From Temnothorax longispinosus (taxonomy: Eukaryota > Arthropoda > Insecta > Hymenoptera > Formicidae): a stretch of 64,000 bases of DNA. Below are positions 50,747 to 62,338 of this stretch, piece by piece. The notes below the pieces were generated by a model. That model saw only the letters and a program-made list of their open reading frames with translations. It searched no databases and was not told where the DNA came from. The DNA lies in contig NC_092358.1 in NCBI RefSeq assembly GCF_030848805.1, positions 27,261,720 to 27,325,719 on the forward strand. The letters run 5' to 3'. Made by a program: the position numbers and the translations under genes. Positions within the stretch are counted from its first letter, which is position 1. Every line of letters begins with the position of its first letter.

Positions 50747-53666
50747 ATGATTTTGCTACGTAAAACAAATGTTCGGACGTTGATATTCGTCGCGAGTATC
50801 CTGTCAGTGAATTCTACTGAGATTTTCTTAACGTACAACGCCTCCTTTAGGTAAGAACGTTCCACGATTTAAATCTATTTTATCTTCCATTTTCCATATT
50901 TTATAAAGTAATTGAGTTTCAATATCGAAAAAATAGAAATAAAATAAAGTATGTTTTTTTATTACACAATTATTACCGCGTGATACGTTTGATTTCATTG
51001 ATTTTTCTTTTCTATGCGCACGTTGAATTAGCCAGACCCTGCATCCTTTGAATTTCAGAGCCGTCTCGAGGTGTCCCTTGCCAATAACAGTTCTGGATTT
51101 CATTCGCAATTCTAGTCAGCCCGATTTGGAAGCTAAATGGCCATGCGAAGTGCGCTCGTACTGGCTGTCGTTGCGGCCGTTCGTTAGATCCGTCCGTTTC
51201 TTGCTCCGCTATGTAACGCCGTTTATCATAACGCTCGGTAAGGGATGTCGCGACGCGCTGCACCGTACAACTCGTTCTCGACTGTTTCTCATACAACGTT
51301 GTATAACCCACTTCGTATAGGTGTATTGCTAAATGCTGTATCTTTTAGTATGTTGAGCGCACCTGTGCTATGTGACTCCAATTTGTCACTTTATCTAAGC
51401 GCGCTCGCTATATCGGACAATGGAGCGTTAATATTCAATTACGCCGTCAGCGTCGCAAAATCACACTCCACGTCCGTTAACGATCTCTTTATGGTAAATA
51501 TCCCGTGTGTGCGCGCGATCGATTTTATCCCGTTGCTCGTTGGTCCTCCCGCAAGAAATTCGTCCACTCGGGCGAAATAAACGAACAAAATCAATTTAGA
51601 GTTGGCTCTCGTTAATAAAGATATAACTATAACTTCAATTTGTTCTTCAAACGATTCCTTTCAATTGGCTCAAGGTCCTCCTCAATTGATGGCCCTGAGT
51701 GAATCTCAGCATCAACTGAGGAAGACCTTAGTAAAGCTCGAAGTCTATCCGGTCTATCGTATACAACACATGGTGAGACCAACCGAAAAGAATTGTTTGA
51801 AAAGAAAAAAAACTGTTATTTCATCGTACATCAGCGTCTTGGGCACGATTGATCATTGACTTCGAAATTGAAGTTACAGTTAACATGTTGACCGCCACGG
51901 TGATTATCTCTGCGACCGGCGTCTGATTTTTCAGTGACCTCCTTAGCTGTTACTGACCATGCGTCATCAATATTTTTGCTTATGAAATATGAATGGCATT
52001 TAATATAGAATTTTGAAATAGATATAACAGTGTAAGAGAAGCGTATTTTTGTTATCTATCTATTTATGTTATTCAAACTTTTTTCATGTGAAATTTATTT
52101 TTTCAAACACCATTCATGAGGATATTGTCTTATTTCATATTACGCAATATTTTATCTATACGCTTGCGATAATAAAAATTCTATTGTGATGTACGCGGTA
52201 CAAGAGACGTCGCTGGGCAGAGAACATGTAAAATTTATTAAAATAACCCCTAATAAGTCTTGAAACGTTAGGGATAAGGTGATCAGGGAGGATCAACTTT
52301 TCGCACGACGCGCTAAAGAACAATTCTCTTGCAGAACAGCAAGTTCTTATGCGGCGCGAATTCCGTGAGTATGGAATTTTTCCAATTTACGTCAACCTGG
52401 CTGATCGTCGCTCTCACATGGACGCGCGTCATCGCCGTGGTGTTTCCATTCGGGGCTCGCGATTGCCAGAATCGCTCGGCAATTACAACCATCACCAGTC
52501 TAGTCTGCATAAGCTTCATAATATCCTTAACGAAGCTCTACTCCGGCGGTAAAGCGTCACGATCCCACATATCGCTTTCCCCGCGCTTAATTCGATTCCA
52601 ATTGCGTCACTGTATGATTATATACATGCCCGATTGTTTTCCTTTCGTCAATGAATCACGATTTACGCTAATTGTAGGGTACGAGACTGACAGCGTTTTC
52701 GAATTTGTACCGTGCCAGGAGAAGATAAAGCCATGGGGTAGCGCAATGTATCTTTACATCGCCCTGTCCACCTGGCTGCCCTTGCTCTTCATATCGATCG
52801 GCAACCTGCTGCTGATCGTCCGCATAAGAAAGTCTTACAAGATCCACAACGAATTAACTCGTAAGTCATCGCCGCGATCGTTGACGCGCGCGACGTCGCC
52901 GCATCGGGGAGAGATCTAACGGCGACCCTCGCCTCAGATAATTTTAGGTACAGAGGCAACAGAACGCACAACTCGAGCAGGACGTTGCTCGCGGTGTCAA
53001 TAGTACATTTAATCTTGCTGTTACCGCTGGGAATTGTCGAAACGCTGGAACTGTATTGGGACGTGATTTTAATTAAACATCCTGCCGATGCGGGGAAGAA
53101 CGAGAGATATATACACTGGTACAAGCCTAGATTCCAAATTATAGAAATTGGCATTAAAAATATTTCATAGCATATATTACACTGTTCCGAATTATTTCTC
53201 TCATTTTCGACACCTTTTATGTAATAAATAATATCATTTATTTATATAATTACAATTATATTATTACACTTTATATACTTTATACATATGACAATAAAAT
53301 ATGTTGCTAATAACTATTTTGTTCAAATGGTGGTATTATTATTTTTTCAGGCTGCAAGAGAAGATGTTACTCAAGTGGTGCCGCGGCTTGTGCTTTCACA
53401 TATACCACTGGACTTTCGCAATAAATTTTTTTCTGTATTATCTTACAGGAAAGAAGTTCAGAAGCGTCGTAACGCAAACGCTGAAAAATTACACGGACAC
53501 GTATCTGCCGTGCCGCTGGAATGTTTCGAGATGCAACACATGGAATAATTGTCACAGACATTTACGATCTTGCAGCGCGTTGCTGACGAGGGCTGTCACG
53601 CGAAACAAACAATTCAATAATACGACGAGAAGCAATGCCGACGAAAGGAACAGCAACGTTACCTAA
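50747..53666 (+). CDS. orphan class A (rhodopsin-type) neuropeptide-like GPCR, 449 aa (492 aa if one in-frame intron is retained)
   Basis: Seven-transmembrane receptor, plasma membrane. Exons: 50747-50850, 51059-51237, 51321-51493, 52335-52548, 52678-52860, 52938-53118 and 53351-53666; all phases agree. The chosen ATG gives a hydrophobic signal-like segment (10-21) and an extracellular tail with Asn-X-Ser/Thr sites at 22, 31 and 52. TM1 about 84-108 (Asn99); TM2 with the conserved Asp127 (LALAISDN-type context); Cys158 opens TM3; TM3 ends WTRVIAVVFPF (181-191), so Trp-Thr-Arg replaces Asp-Arg-Tyr. The second extracellular loop has the partner cysteine (FVPCQEK). TM6 (VHLILLLPLG) lacks the usual CWxP. 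TM7 ends NFFLYYLTGKKFR, in place of NPxxY, as in many invertebrate FMRFamide-receptor-like proteins. The tail is long and basic. Ligand unknown; the peptide-receptor call is inference from these motifs. Confidence 0.85.
51494..52334 (+). other. GPCR intron 3 (841 bases)
   Basis: Between ATG|GTAAAT and the acceptor CTCTTGCAG. It contains an 85-codon open frame at 51602-51859 that matches no family I know and lies between the TM2 and TM3 exons, so I treat it as intronic. Nothing else stands out. Confidence 0.65.
52549..52677 (+). other. 129-nt in-frame open intron (or exon segment) in the GPCR second extracellular loop
   Basis: Starts GTAAAG and ends TTGTAG, so it can be spliced. It is exactly 43 codons with no stop and stays in frame with both flanks. 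Removing it leaves a normal loop between TM4 and TM5; keeping it adds 43 residues including two cysteines. I take the spliced form as the main one. Confidence 0.5.
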
Positions 53667-55782
53667 CTTGTAAAAAGCGTGATTCATTAGGAAGGAAACT
53701 CTCTTCAATATAGGAACGTTGAATTACAGCTCACACATACCCGTCTTTTACGGCGGAAAAGGTACATATACATTCAGCTCAAAGTGATAAATAATTATCT
53801 CTTTTTTCGATCGTTTTATAAACGTGCATTACGTGTCGTTATCTCTTTAATCGATCCCGGAAGCAATTTCTCGGGGAGAGTGGAAGTTTTACTCGGGGAA
53901 AGTTTATTTATTCTTTTTTAAGTTTATTTTGTATACACATGAAATGTTTACACATTAAACATTGCAAAATATCACATTGCGTATTAGGCGTCGTCTGCAT
54001 TAACAGCGTGGTTCTTAAGAATTACATAGCAATTTAATTACGTGTAAAGACGTTGTTATTACATTTTGACTCTAACTTTCAATTTCATCACCATCTCCTT
54101 TCCTATTCTTACAAACTAACATTCTGGTCCCAATGCAGATCTTCGATGCAATCTGGGATATCGTATTAATACTGTACTAACGAGAATTCCGAGTAAGACT
54201 GTATACGAGAGTAAGGTGTGTACAATTAGAACTTGTACCGTTCTCTTTAAATCAATACGAAATAACTTAAAATGATATATAGAATTCACTGATTTTCTTT
54301 TTCCTAAGATTGAGCTAGTGACTTGGTGTGTGTATCACGAAACATTCGAATTTCAATGAACATACTAGATTAGAATTTTAACAAACATAATTACATAACT
54401 CGCATATGAATATAATTAAGTATACATATATACAGTAATAATTATTCATCTTAACGGTACATTAAATGATCAGTTATCTAAACTACGTCATTGCCTCTTC
54501 CCCCCCCTCTCACCTAATTATGCATTCACATAATATACACATACAACCGTACCATGTTGGTAACTTTTACTGATATAAACTCTAAGTTAGAAAATACGTA
54601 TATATATAATACAGGAGATATAGACATCCAACATATTTATTTATACACTGAGATAATCATCTTTACTTTCATATTTATTTTTAAAAGAAAATCAATGTAT
54701 ATTTATAGTGCATAAATAGGGAAGATATATCGAATAATTTTCTAACTTTATATGTAAAAGGAGCATTAGATTCTCAAATACAATATATACAACAAAATTA
54801 TAACTTTATATTTTTATGCTAGATCTGACTAAAAAAAATTCCAAGAAGATAGATCTAAATCAGTGAAATTACTTAACGAAGACTGCATTATTTTTCATTT
54901 GATTGTTTAGAACTCTATCAAAAACGCATTCTCTTCAAATAACACTTGGGAAGGAAATATCTAAACCAAAATGGATTATTCATTCGTTAATCGATATTAA
55001 CAATTTGTAAACCTTGGCAGGTTTGTTATATCTTATATATTAGCACAATATATTTAAATTATATTTAAATAATTGTCTTCCGTATATGCCACACTTCAAT
55101 GTATGCTAAGATATGTCCTCATATAAAATTCTCAAAATAGATTTTAAAATATTTAAAATAAACTTAAATACATTTTCGAAAACACAGATATATAAAGAAA
55201 CTCTGAATCGAAACAATGAATAAAATATGAAATATAGAAAAATTTTTTTCACGCATTCAGAAAAATATAAGGCATATACAAGACGTTTAGTAAAAATTGA
55301 ACTCTCAAAATGTTAGATACACGTGTAAAATCTCGAACCAAGAAACATCGCTTTAGTAGCATCTTTTACAAAATATTGCAAACAATAGAGGGTGCAAAAC
55401 TCTTGAAAAAGAGTAAGCTAAATGAATTGTAGATATCACCAATATATCGCAGATAATGTTATCTTCTAATTCTTAAAGATAATATCGCGATTATTTTTGA
55501 AAATTATCTCTATTGGAACACGACGATCGAAACTCGTATGTGTAATTCAGTCTTTCTGTTAGTAAAATTTTCTAAAATTTTCTTCCTTGAACAGTTTGTA
55601 CATCAAAATTACATCATAAAAGATCCGTTTTTATACTTTCTTTTTTTTATCGCTATTCTTACAATTAGTATTAACTTGTAAAGATCCAATTAATAATTCT
55701 AAATAATGTTTGCAATACGGAGGCTCTCGAAATAGTAAATTGTTAATATACACTGGATACAAAACATTTATTGAGAAAACGT
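53667..55782. other. convergent 3' region between the GPCR and SH3 genes
   Basis: AT-rich DNA holding the 3' ends of two convergent genes. No coding exon is supported. A variant plus-strand signal ATTAAA lies at 53954-53959; minus-strand AATAAA motifs occur near 53,903-53,930 and at 55767-55772. Depending on the signals used, the two transcripts could overlap tail to tail. Confidence 0.5.
55767..55772 (-). terminator. candidate poly(A) signal of the SH3 gene
   Basis: AATAAA on the minus strand only 10 bases after the SH3 gene stop codon, followed by a T/G-rich stretch. It would give a very short 3' UTR. Minus-strand signals near 53.9 kb are the alternative, with a 3' UTR close to 1.9 kb. Confidence 0.35.
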
Positions 55783-57610
55783 TTAAATATTACGCGGAAG
55801 TCTATTTACATAGTTTACTGGAAATTGTCCCTTCCTACCGTTGTACTCACCGTACAACCAATCTTCCGATATCCTTGATATGACTGTAATTTTTGCGCCC
55901 TCCTGAAATATTAAAGCAACGTTAGGAATATAATAAATCTTTCGTCTAATTGCTTTGCCGTAATCTTTGATACCTCAAACGATAAATCATCGCTGTTTTC
56001 TCCTGGAAAAGCGTAAAGCGCCGTGACCACGTTGTCTGATAAACCTGGCAGAGGTACTTTAATATCAATGAAGCTAAGCGGAAACATCCCTTGACGATTT
56101 CCTATTCTTCCCTCCAACCAGTCGTCGTTGACCTTTTTCACCAATTGCACGACATCGCCCTCCTTTAAAGCTAAGTCGTCCGGATGTGTTGCCGAAAAAT
56201 CATACAGCACAATACCGTGAGGTTCATTGAAATCTCCCTGTAAATTGTCAACATCGTTATAATGTGAGAACGCGCCTCATTTCTTTTTACATACAAGCTG
56301 CACGTAACTTTAAGTTTACAACACTCACTTCAAAATTGCTGCTAAATTCTGCCAAATAATTCGCGGGTAGGGCCGGCGGTGGAATCGTCGGCATGGGGGG
56401 CGATGGACTGTCGCTCTCTTCACCGTCATTGGGCCATGCGTTAGAGAAACGCAACGTCAACGGTTTATTCGTCCCGCTGCCGCTCGAGACTGCGAAGTCG
56501 GTACACGTTTCCTTAGGTATCGGTTCGAGTTTCTTAAACGGTATCTTTGGCGCCGGAGGTTTAGGTGGCCTCGCTCGGATTATCGTGGGCATCGACGTGA
56601 CGAGAGGTTTAGAAGCGATCGGATTGGAAGGCACTTGGTTCGCTACGCGATTGTTGGAACTAAAAGGAAAGAGGGACGTCCCGCCAGCAGTCTGAGACAC
56701 GTTCGAGGACGTGTCCTCCAGAGGGCCGAACGGATCTTGCATCGTCGTCTTAGTCTGCCACGGATCGATTTGCGTCATCTTCCTGGCAGACATGCCGAAA
56801 AAATCAAAATCATCCTCGAAGGCACTTTCCGTTTGCGATGTGTTCCCGCTGCTCGTGAATACAGATGGATTGGAGTTTCCGTCACTGCCAAAACTGTCGA
56901 CGCTGACACCGTCACTGGAGCGAGTCGTGAATGTCGGCGACTCAGGCGGACTGAGATCTATCAAGGATACCGTCGCGGCAGAATTCGAGGGCTGCGTCAT
57001 CGGATTTTGTATTTGGCCGGTGGAACGCGATGGTGGAGGATTCTCTGGCTTCTTCCGTCCAAAGAAATTAGTCAACAGCTCTGTTGGCCTTGCCTAGCGT
57101 GCGAAATAAAATAGCTATTAGATTACTATATCCATAGGTAGTAGATGTGTGAAGAACTACAAGCACACTTCACAATCCTTACCGGTCTTCTCGGTTTCTG
57201 GTCCCTTTGATATTGCGTGTGGTTATAGTTGAACTTCGGGGGCGGTGGTCGAGGAGGCGGTTTCCTTTTCTGTCCAGGTTGTGTCGTCAGGGCGCCTCCG
57301 AATATATCGTTACTGAAAACACGCAAGGATACATTACTGCAACTCTGCGGAGATTAGATAAACTTGAAAGCTAGAATTCTAACTCGAGTTTTCGATAGGT
57401 ATTTTCAGAAGATAAGAGGTTTGTTCTCTAGAGCTGATACTCTCTTTCTCTCCAATATCCAATTCATACATTCGTTTCGAGCACAAAGAGCGTAATACAG
57501 TGCACAGGCACAAAGAACGGAAAACAATCCTACCTGCTGCTCCAGATCGGGTCTCTCTGCATCGCGCTCTGATCCGGGGGACGAGGCGCCGCGCGCGTCG
57601 GTATCCGCAT
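55783..57610 (-). CDS. two-SH3, proline-rich endocytic-adaptor-like protein (SH3D19/EVE1-like), 5 coding exons, 451 aa
   Basis: Predicted cytoplasmic scaffold. Minus-strand coding exons: 57610-57534, 57312-57183, 57093-56329, 56237-55974 and 55902-55783; GT-AG throughout, phases consistent. The N-terminal third is disordered and basic-proline rich (KRKPPPRPPPPKF, 41-53), an SH3- or WW-binding type of segment. Residues 112-122 read SLIDLSPPESP. Residues 179-181 and 189-191 are DPW and DPF, motifs that bind the AP-2 alpha-ear in endocytic proteins; FEDDFDFFG lies between. Two SH3 domains fill the C-terminus: about 332-386 (ALYDF-type LYDFSATHPDD, then DDWLEG and GMFPLSFI) and about 394-449 (ALYAFPGENSDDLSF, EDWLYGE, GQFPVNYV). 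Vertebrate SH3D19 has more SH3 domains, so orthology is tentative. A start at Met17 is possible. Exon 1 is also open in a second frame, but only this frame joins correctly to exon 2. Confidence 0.82.
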
Positions 57611-57612
57611 GT

Positions 57613-58275
57613 CTGAAAGCAACGACAGGCGACAATGATCAGACAACTGGGCAGCTGGCCGCTGGGCTCTGACGCACGATCGGTTCCTCGTACACGATGG
57701 TACGCACGCGTCCGTGCGCGCGCGCGCGCGCACACACACACCGCCCACACACAAGCGACAAGCGCACCCGCACGCGCGCGCGCGAGCGAGGACGAGGACT
57801 GAGGAACGAGGAAAAATTCTCCAAAACAAAGTTTACAAAGTGCGTGTCTGCGTGACAGATGGACGGACGGACAGGCGCGTGTGCACAAATGCGCGTCGTC
57901 GGTTCCGCGATTCGCGACGCACGATGTACGCCCACACGACGCGAATATCGCGCCGATAAGCGAGACGCGAACCACTCGCGGCTCGCGGCGCGTGCTTTAT
58001 CTCTCGCGTTCGCCGACGATCGGATCGGGGGGGGCCGAGAAGTCAGAGTTCGACGCGCCGCCGCGAGTCGCGAGCGACCTGGACTGACTGGGAGTACTGG
58101 GACCACTGGGACTCGTTATCGCGGACGAAGCGGGACGAGCGGGAGGTGTCGCGTTACTCGCGTTCCGCTTTCCGGGGCGAGGAAGCCCCCCCGTCTCCTT
58201 TGGAGTCGCGAACGAGAAACGGCGATTCGCGGCGCCGACGACGCACCGCCGACGGTCCGTTACGTTATCACTCAC
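57613..58275 (-). other. predicted 5' UTR intron of the SH3 gene (663 bases)
   Basis: The minus strand has a strong donor ACAG|GTGAGT at 58276/58275 and the acceptor TTGCTTTCAG just before the first coding exon. In between is CpG-rich DNA with a mixed (CG)n/(CA)n microsatellite at about 57,714-57,785. Open frames on both strands are long only because the DNA is GC-rich. Confidence 0.5.
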
Positions 58276-58432
58276 CTGTTCTCACGTTCGCGGCCATTTT
58301 TCACTCCGCCGCGCGGCACCGCAGCGACGTCCCCGTCGCCGCAGCGCGTTTCGAAAACAATCGCTTTCAAATTTGCGGCTGACAACGGCTCGCGCGACTC
58401 CCGTCCCTTTAATCGTATCTACGACGCGACGC

Positions 58433-58456
58433 CACGTGACTCGGGGAATTTAAATA
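58433..58456 (-). promoter_or_regulatory. candidate core promoter of the SH3 gene: TATA-like box and E-box
   Basis: On the minus strand TATTTAAA (58456-58449) is followed 10 bases later by GTCACGTGGC, containing the E-box CACGTG (58433-58438). The decamer fits the site preferred by USF/MITF/TFEB-type bHLH factors. A start near 58,420 would leave a 5' UTR exon of about 145 bases ending at the 58276 donor. All positional inference. Confidence 0.4.
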
Positions 58457-58725
58457 CCCGCGTATATCCGTATTTTTATAAAATTCTTATTTTTTTGTAA
58501 TAAAATATAAACTAAAATTCAATTATTAATTCATATCCTGCGATGTGTTTTTCATGGTTGCATAATTTTTTCATGAATAAAAAAATTATGGATAATCTCT
58601 TGAGCATCCCATTTTCTTTTTATGTCCACGAGTCTGGAGTTAAATCGCGAATGGGGCTCATGAGTATCTTAAACCGCCCCTGATTTTCCTTTGCGTCAAA
58701 GGTCCGTGGCTTCTTTTACGAGTTG

Positions 58726-58733
58726 TGACGTCA
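58726..58733. promoter_or_regulatory. perfect CRE palindrome (TGACGTCA) upstream of the SH3 gene
   Basis: Exact bZIP consensus about 300 bases upstream of the predicted SH3 gene start region, a typical distance for a promoter-proximal CRE. Only the match is seen. Confidence 0.35.
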
Positions 58734-59160
58734 GACCGAAGAAAAATTACGTAAATGATTCGCACAACTTACGCAACGTGATAAAAAAACTTGAAATTGC
58801 CACATCTCGCGTCTCGCAATTGTTGTCATCTTTAAATTAAAAAAAAAATCCGACTCAGTTAATTCGAGAAATTTTGGATCTTATACGTCAATAATTTTTC
58901 AATTCAATTTAATTTAATAATAATAATTTTTAATTTGATATAGTTTATCGCAATATTTTTTAGTTAAAGTTTTAGCAATCCCGTTTATGTCGAGTGCTGT
59001 TTGACCCAAATGACTCAATATTTTTCAGAGATGTGATCATTTTAAACATTTCGAGATATATATACGTCCTACTGGACGTAAGAGATTCAATCTCCGGCCG
59101 CTAAACAAGTCGCAAAATAGAGAAAGATACATATTCGTCGCTCTTCATCATAAACGCCAC

Positions 59161-59379
59161 TTTATTTTACCTATGTACAGAAACGAAATTCCCTTAATCG
59201 CACCTAGACAATGATTGAATACAATAGGATGTAATCGCGTCGAACTTATGTACAAATTAAACGTCGATGAATGCGCGGCGGCGTTTTGTACCCTGACTGA
59301 GAACGATACGAGGAGCGCGCCGCACCGGGGTACCGTGTCCCGTTACGGTGCGCGAATATTATAAAATAAAAAGGAAAAG

Positions 59380-59419
<40 letters not shown>

Positions 59420-62338
59420 CTCTCGCGGAAGTTACAAAAGAGTTCGCGTAAATAGGTAGGTAGACAGGTATCTTTAAATACAAGAACACATGGTACTTTC
59501 GTCGAACGTGAAGGGCCGAGGTAATTAAGGAGTCGCAGTCACGATCGACAACTCCGTAATCTCTGGCCTTTCCTTTCCCAATCCCGATTCTGATCCTGTT
59601 TCCAAAACCAAAAGTTCTATTGGCCACGAGAAACGTTTCGAGGTCATCCGACGCGGATCCGATTCAAGCTTCACGCAAGACTGAACTTCGCATCCACAAT
59701 CCAAGATGATTCTCATGTCTAGAGCAATGTTCCTCGAAAGCGATGTTCCGCGAAACAAACGGCGTTCAGCAAACACGTTTGTGTGTGTGTTGTAGGGTAT
59801 TTAAATTAAATAAAAAATCTTCCGGAATATCTCTAAATTAATGAATTTCGATTCGCACTCTGCAATTATTTGGTGATATTAAGGAACTTGTTCTCCCCAT
59901 TCCCTCGCAAGTGTTTCACAGAAAAAGCCGGAATTCATTTCGTCTATGTGAGATGGCGGTTTTAATCGGTTGCTTAATTTAAAACTTAGCGTTAGTGTTG
60001 ACTCCGGAAAACATTTCAGGAGTGCTGTTTTGGGCACATCTACCGATGACTGCGGCATCGATGTCTCTTTATTTAACGTCTACATTGATGCATCTATACG
60101 ATCAAACCCACCATTTAACATAAAGAGGAAAAGAAAACTTCATTACGATATTATGCTACTTGGCATTGATGTAAATGAAAATCTCAATGTCTACCTTGGA
60201 ATTTTATTCTCGTAATTGACTTGCGACAATAACAATCTCTACTGAAAGTAGTCGAGGATCATTCGTAGGTCTATATGTCGATCGGAGAGTTTTACTCAAG
60301 AGAAAAATTCTCAAAATGGAACGCGTAGCCTCATACGCCCCAAACTGATATAAAAACGTCGATCGTTCGCTTCGTTCGCTTTTATAAATCGGAACCTAGT
60401 GAGCTGCATATATCGCGCAAGCGATGACTTTAGAGGTCTGAGTCAGAAGAGAGTAAATCTTGTCTTTGATTCACTAGAGAGTTACTCTACCTGAAAACAT
60501 TGCCATCGATGAACACATTTATAGTTTCATGGATACTGCCGTCGTGCGAGTAATCCAGAAGCGTATTCTTTTATTGTTCTTAAGTTAGAAATTCACGTGT
60601 CAACGTATTCGCATTTTTCTCTAATAAAGTTAATTGTATAGGCCACACGTCCAAGCAGTCTTGAACTTTCTAGGCAATGTTTTTAGGTCGGATAATGAAT
60701 TTTTTTTTCGCTTCGAAACAAGAAGTATTCCTTCCTTTCGCCTAATATATTTGATTGACTTCGTGATATAATGATGACAGGTAAACGGGAATGCAGGAAG
60801 AATGAGTCGGAGTTTAGATTAAAAACTCGCTTTGTTAAATTCGTTCGACCTGCTCTAGTAACATTTGGTCGTCATTAGGCAATTTAGTCTCGTGTTAAAT
60901 CATCATTATTTTCCCTTTTGAGACTACGTGAGTTTTTAACTTTGAATCCGACTCAATCTCTGATCCCATTCATATATATATTCATCGCTTTATACTATAT
61001 ACTATATTATACAAAGCTCACCGGTTGTACTCGAACTTACATTTAGAGTCCCTTGCTCGCATTTAGATAACTGTTTACTCGTGTATACAGCGGATTCGCC
61101 GGTACAGCGTGAAAAATTATCCCGTGTGTAGATACGCAACGCGAAATATCGAGAAAGTCGAGGATGTACTCGGGTGTGCCTAACGCATAATACAAACATC
61201 AAATTCGATCGTTTACAATATAATTAATGTACATGGACTTCAGAGACAGATGACCGCAAGTAACCGCATAACGCTTATGAAACAACCTGTGTATATTTCG
61301 TATCACATACGTCGCTCAGAATCTGTCAGATTCTATCACAAGGGATTCGCGCTCGCGCGCGAATATATCTGTATTACGCAACAAGGCGAAATGTTTCTTG
61401 GACCGATAATGGCAATGTTTCTCGAATCTAGGATTCTATATAGCCGATAGAGACTTTTTTTTTAGAGACTAATCACTTGCGTCACGTTGCCTCCGAAATT
61501 GCCAGCGGAGAATGACCAAAATCGAGACACGTTATTTTACAGAGGATCCCCTCAATTACTTTCGCTGTTTCGGTGCTTCGACCCTGCAAGTTGCCTCTAG
61601 ACTAGAAAGAGCTTATCTTTATATAATGAGACGTAATATCATCTTATTCAAGGTTTCAACTTTGACCGTTCAACTCGCAGGTTACGGCGTTAAACAGCGA
61701 GGAAAATAATCCAGGGCATTGTATTCAAGATAGAGACTTTGGTTACTCTCCCCTACGTAAAAGTTCCATCGAGAACGATTACTCTCGTCTCACGTTAGTA
61801 CGCTCTATCTTCGAAGCTTATTCTAGGCCGTCCCTCGCCGGCGAAAAGAGAAGGACTTAGCATCCTTAGCCATAGTTAGCCGCGCGTCTCCACGAGGCAA
61901 GGATCGATTCGATTTTTCAATCCAAGCTAGAGACTGCGCGACTCGAGCTTACGTGAGCGATGTGTGTAAATTCAGCTGCCATTAACACATTGACTGCCAG
62001 GATATATATTTCTCAATTTGCAAATCTTTTTGAAGGTAGAATTTTTTGCTGAATATTGCTCTTTTGATGACAGTTCCATTCAACCTTTCGCGCATTCTGA
62101 TATATAAAACGACACTTTCGCTTTTCGCCGAGTTTATCCGCTACTCTCTACGGGCACAGCCAATGTGTTAAGAGAAAATCGTTTTGCCCCCCCCCCCTTC
62201 TTCTTTTGATTGTGCCAACTCCCCCCTCTCGGCCGGAAGACTCGATCCGGCTGTCGGCGCGAGAGAAGCACTAGGATGATGAGAGAGAGTGATGCCGTCA
62301 CGCGCGGAATAATGATCCTTCCCCCGAAAGAGAGAGAG
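59161..62338 (-). other. probable long Tribbles 3' UTR and downstream DNA
   Basis: No supported coding exon between the Tribbles stop and the SH3 promoter. Minus-strand AATAAA occurs at 59166-59161 (AAAATAAAGTGG) and at other places such as near 60,070. If the most distal one is used the 3' UTR is about 3.2 kb. The stretch holds a (TC)n microsatellite at about 59,382-59,413 and an 11-base C run at 62187-62197. Extent is inference. Confidence 0.35.
59382..59413. repeat. (TC)n microsatellite
   Basis: About sixteen uninterrupted TC units, continuing into TTTC-type units to about 59,423. It would be a GA repeat in the Tribbles transcript if the 3' UTR reaches this far. Confidence 0.9.

Noticed and set aside
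51602..51859. 85-codon frame inside GPCR intron 3
   Set aside because: The TM2 exon joins the TM3 exon directly in phase without it, and no family match is visible.
57859..58500. 213-codon plus-strand frame opposite the SH3 promoter
   Set aside because: Antisense to the predicted leader and promoter; arginine-rich translation typical of CpG-rich DNA; no domain.
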